DNA from: Pseudomonadota bacterium
Lineage (GTDB): Bacteria > Pseudomonadota > Gammaproteobacteria > Burkholderiales > Gallionellaceae
NCBI GenBank assembly: GCA_021847165.1
Contig: JAJZUH010000033.1
Span: 1 to 15,710 of the forward strand
Direction: 5' to 3'
Length of the DNA: 15,710 bases
A program made the position numbers and the translations under genes. Below the pieces are notes generated by a model. That model made no database searches, was not told where the DNA came from, and saw only the letters and a list, made by a program, of their open reading frames with translations. Below are positions 14,141 through 15,710 of the stretch, piece by piece; the first letter of the stretch is position 1, and each line of letters begins with the position of its first letter.

Positions 14141-15556
14141 TTACAGGCTGTAGTACATGTCGAACTCGACCGGATGGGTCGTCATGCGGATACGGTTGAC
14201 TTCTTCCATCTTCAGGTCGATGTAGGCATCGATGAAGTCGCTGGAGAACACGCCGCCGCGGGTCAGGAACTCGCGGTCCTTGTCCAGTGCCGCCAGTGCT
14301 TCATCCAGCGAGGCACACACGGTCGGGATCTTTGCATCTTCTTCCGGCGGCAAGTCGTACAGGTTCTTGTCGGCGGGATCTCCCGGGTGGATCTTGTTCT
14401 GGATGCCGTCCAGGCCGGCCATCAGCAATGCGGCGAAGCACATGTACGGGTTGGAGGAGGGATCCGGGAAACGTGTCTCGATACGGCGGGCCTTGTCGCT
14501 GGCGACGTGCGGGATGCGGATCGAGGCGGAGCGGTTCTTGGCGGAATAGGCCAGCTTCACCGGTGCTTCATAGTGCGGTACCAGGCGCTTGTAGCTGTTG
14601 GTGCCGGGGTTGGTGATGGCGTTCAGCGCCTTGGCGTGCTTGATGATACCGCCGATGTAGTACAGGGCCAGTTCGGACAGGCCGGCATAGCCGTTGCCTG
14701 CGAACAGGTTCTTGCCGCCCTTCCAGATCGACTGGTGCACGTGCATGCCGGAACCGTTGTCGCCGACGATGGGCTTGGGCATGAAGGTGGCAGTCTTGCC
14801 GTACTGGTGCGCCACGTTCTGGATCACGTACTTCTGGGTCTGGGTCCAGTCGGCACGGCGGACCAGCGTGTTGAACCGGGTGCCGATCTCGCACTGGCCG
14901 GCGTTCGCCACTTCGTGGTGGTGCACTTCGACCGGGATGCCGATCTCTTCCAGCGCGATCACCATGGCAGCGCGGATGTCGTTCAGGCTGTCAACGGGAG
15001 GAACGGGGAAGTAACCGCCCTTGACTGCCGGACGGTGGCCGGTGTTGCCGCCTTCGAAGGCGTGGCCGGTTGCCCAGGCGCCTTCCTCGGAATTGATCTT
15101 CACGCCGCAGCCGGACATGTCGACGTGCCATTGCACGGAGTCGAAGATGAAGAATTCGGGTTCCGGACCGAAGTAGGCGGTGTCGCCGATGCCGGAAGAC
15201 TTCAGGTAGGCTTCAGCGCGCTTGGCGATGGAGCGGGGGTCGCGGTCGTAGCCCTTGCCGTCGGTGGGCTCGATCACGTCGCAGGTCAGCACCAGGGTGG
15301 GCTCGTCGTAGAACGGATCGACATAGGCAGATTCGGGATCCGGCATCAGCAGCATGTCGGAAGCCTGGATGCCCTTCCAGCCGGCGATGGAGGAGCCGTC
15401 GAAAGCGTGGCCGGTTTCGAACTTGTCGGCATCGAAATGGGAAACCGGAACGCCAACGTGCTGTTCCTTGCCTTTGGTGTCAGTGAAACGGAAATCTACA
15501 AATTTGATGCCTTGTTCCTTAACCAGCTTCAGAACGTCGGCGGCTGTCTTGGACAT
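14141..15556 (-). CDS. glnA: Glutamine synthetase type I (GSI-beta)
   Basis: Makes glutamine from glutamate, ammonia and ATP; the dodecameric cytoplasmic enzyme is the main route of ammonia assimilation. The 471-residue product shows [11 protein letters not shown] near the N-terminus, [11 protein letters not shown] with metal-binding Glu residues, [23 protein letters not shown], the [20 protein letters not shown] flap region, [14 protein letters not shown], and the adenylylation site [10 protein letters not shown] with Tyr400. The Tyr and the insertion around it mark the GSI-beta type controlled by GlnE adenylylation. I chose the ATG at 15554-15556 (MSKTAADV) because GGGAGA lies about 7-8 nt upstream; an upstream ATG at 15571 has no ribosome site. 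Transcription should depend on the sigma-54 site upstream and phosphorylated NtrC. Confidence 0.98.
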   Translation of the reverse strand: MSKTAADVLKLVKEQGIKFVDFRFTDTKGKEQHVGVPVSHFDADKFETGHAFDGSSIAGWKGIQASDMLLMPDPESAYVDPFYDEPTLVLTCDVIEPTDGKGYDRDPRSIAKRAEAYLKSSGIGDTAYFGPEPEFFIFDSVQWHVDMSGCGVKINSEEGAWATGHAFEGGNTGHRPAVKGGYFPVPPVDSLNDIRAAMVIALEEIGIPVEVHHHEVANAGQCEIGTRFNTLVRRADWTQTQKYVIQNVAHQYGKTATFMPKPIVGDNGSGMHVHQSIWKGGKNLFAGNGYAGLSELALYYIGGIIKHAKALNAITNPGTNSYKRLVPHYEAPVKLAYSAKNRSASIRIPHVASDKARRIETRFPDPSSNPYMCFAALLMAGLDGIQNKIHPGDPADKNLYDLPPEEDAKIPTVCASLDEALAALDKDREFLTRGGVFSSDFIDAYIDLKMEEVNRIRMTTHPVEFDMYYSL

Positions 15557-15631
15557 ACTCGAATCTCCCATGAAAATTTAAGACGCTGCGATTTTTGAAA
15601 CGAAAACTATTTAGTGAAACAAGCGTGGCGC

Positions 15632-15647
15632 AGCAGAAAATGTGCCA
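15632..15647 (-). promoter_or_regulatory. Sigma-54 promoter of glnA
   Basis: On the minus strand the sequence reads TGGCACATTTTCTGCT: the -24 TGGCAC is perfect, and GG (15646-15645) and GC (15634-15633) are separated by exactly 10 bases. The predicted start is near 15621, giving a leader of about 65 nt. It is the expected target of NtrC encoded in the same window. No clear NtrC palindrome was found in the 60 bases available upstream, where the window ends. Confidence 0.75.
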
Positions 15648-15710
15648 GCACGTGAAACCCTGTAGGGGACGCATTGTGCCATATTCTCCAAATGGGTGTG
15701 AATGCAATGC

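Noticed and set aside
14174-15598. A long open frame on the plus strand opposite glnA
   Set aside because: Shadow of glnA, one of the most recognisable genes in the window; the translation is repetitive in Gly, Val and Ala with no domain.
15676-15681. A second TGGCAC (minus strand) upstream of glnA as a sigma-54 promoter
   Set aside because: The -12 position, 10 bases after GG, is CC rather than GC, so the required spacing motif is missing.

Overview
The window is a chromosomal, housekeeping-type segment of a moderately GC-rich Gram-negative bacterium, most likely a betaproteobacterium. Gallionellaceae or a related Nitrosomonadales lineage is my guess from the gene order and protein flavour; I could not run a search. 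Supporting signs are a PilL/ChpA chemotaxis-like kinase followed by yqgE and ruvX, a class-A-type pyrB overlapping a dihydroorotase-like gene, GSI-beta glutamine synthetase beside ntrBC, and two DUF4124 proteins. Coding density is high and no gene-free stretch exceeds 300 bases. I see no rRNA or tRNA gene, CRISPR array, transposase or prophage gene.

Bases 1-6844 (+ strand): the 3' part of a large type IV pilus histidine kinase (pilL/chpA); yqgE behind a promoter whose predicted start lies on the ATG; ruvX overlapping yqgE; a 78-bp palindromic CACAGAG-type repeat in the ruvX-pyrB gap; then pyrB and an overlapping gene (5558-6844) that has lost the dihydroorotase metal ligands. This last gene is best read as pyrC', a structural partner of aspartate transcarbamoylase.

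Bases 6844-11032 (+ strand): prlC (oligopeptidase A), a secreted DUF4124-glutaredoxin protein, an exonuclease III and an exported phosphoesterase. Junctions are 1-nt or 4-nt overlaps or very short gaps, so the run from pyrB to 11032 may be co-transcribed. prlC carries an extra in-frame block of about 21 codons containing a near-perfect hairpin preceded by GTAG, which looks like a REP element that has become protein-coding.

Bases 11067-15710 (- strand): the nitrogen control cluster, transcribed glnA -> DUF4124 gene -> ntrB -> ntrC. A good sigma-54 site precedes glnA, a rho-independent terminator follows glnA, a sigma-70-like promoter precedes the DUF4124 gene, and a second sigma-54-like site nearly identical to the glnA one sits directly in front of ntrB. 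NtrB/NtrC would control glnA through its sigma-54 promoter and possibly their own transcription. The most unusual points are the coding REP-like insertion in prlC, the palindromic repeat where pyrR often sits in related genomes, the paired sigma-54 sites, and the possible leaderless starts of yqgE and ntrB.
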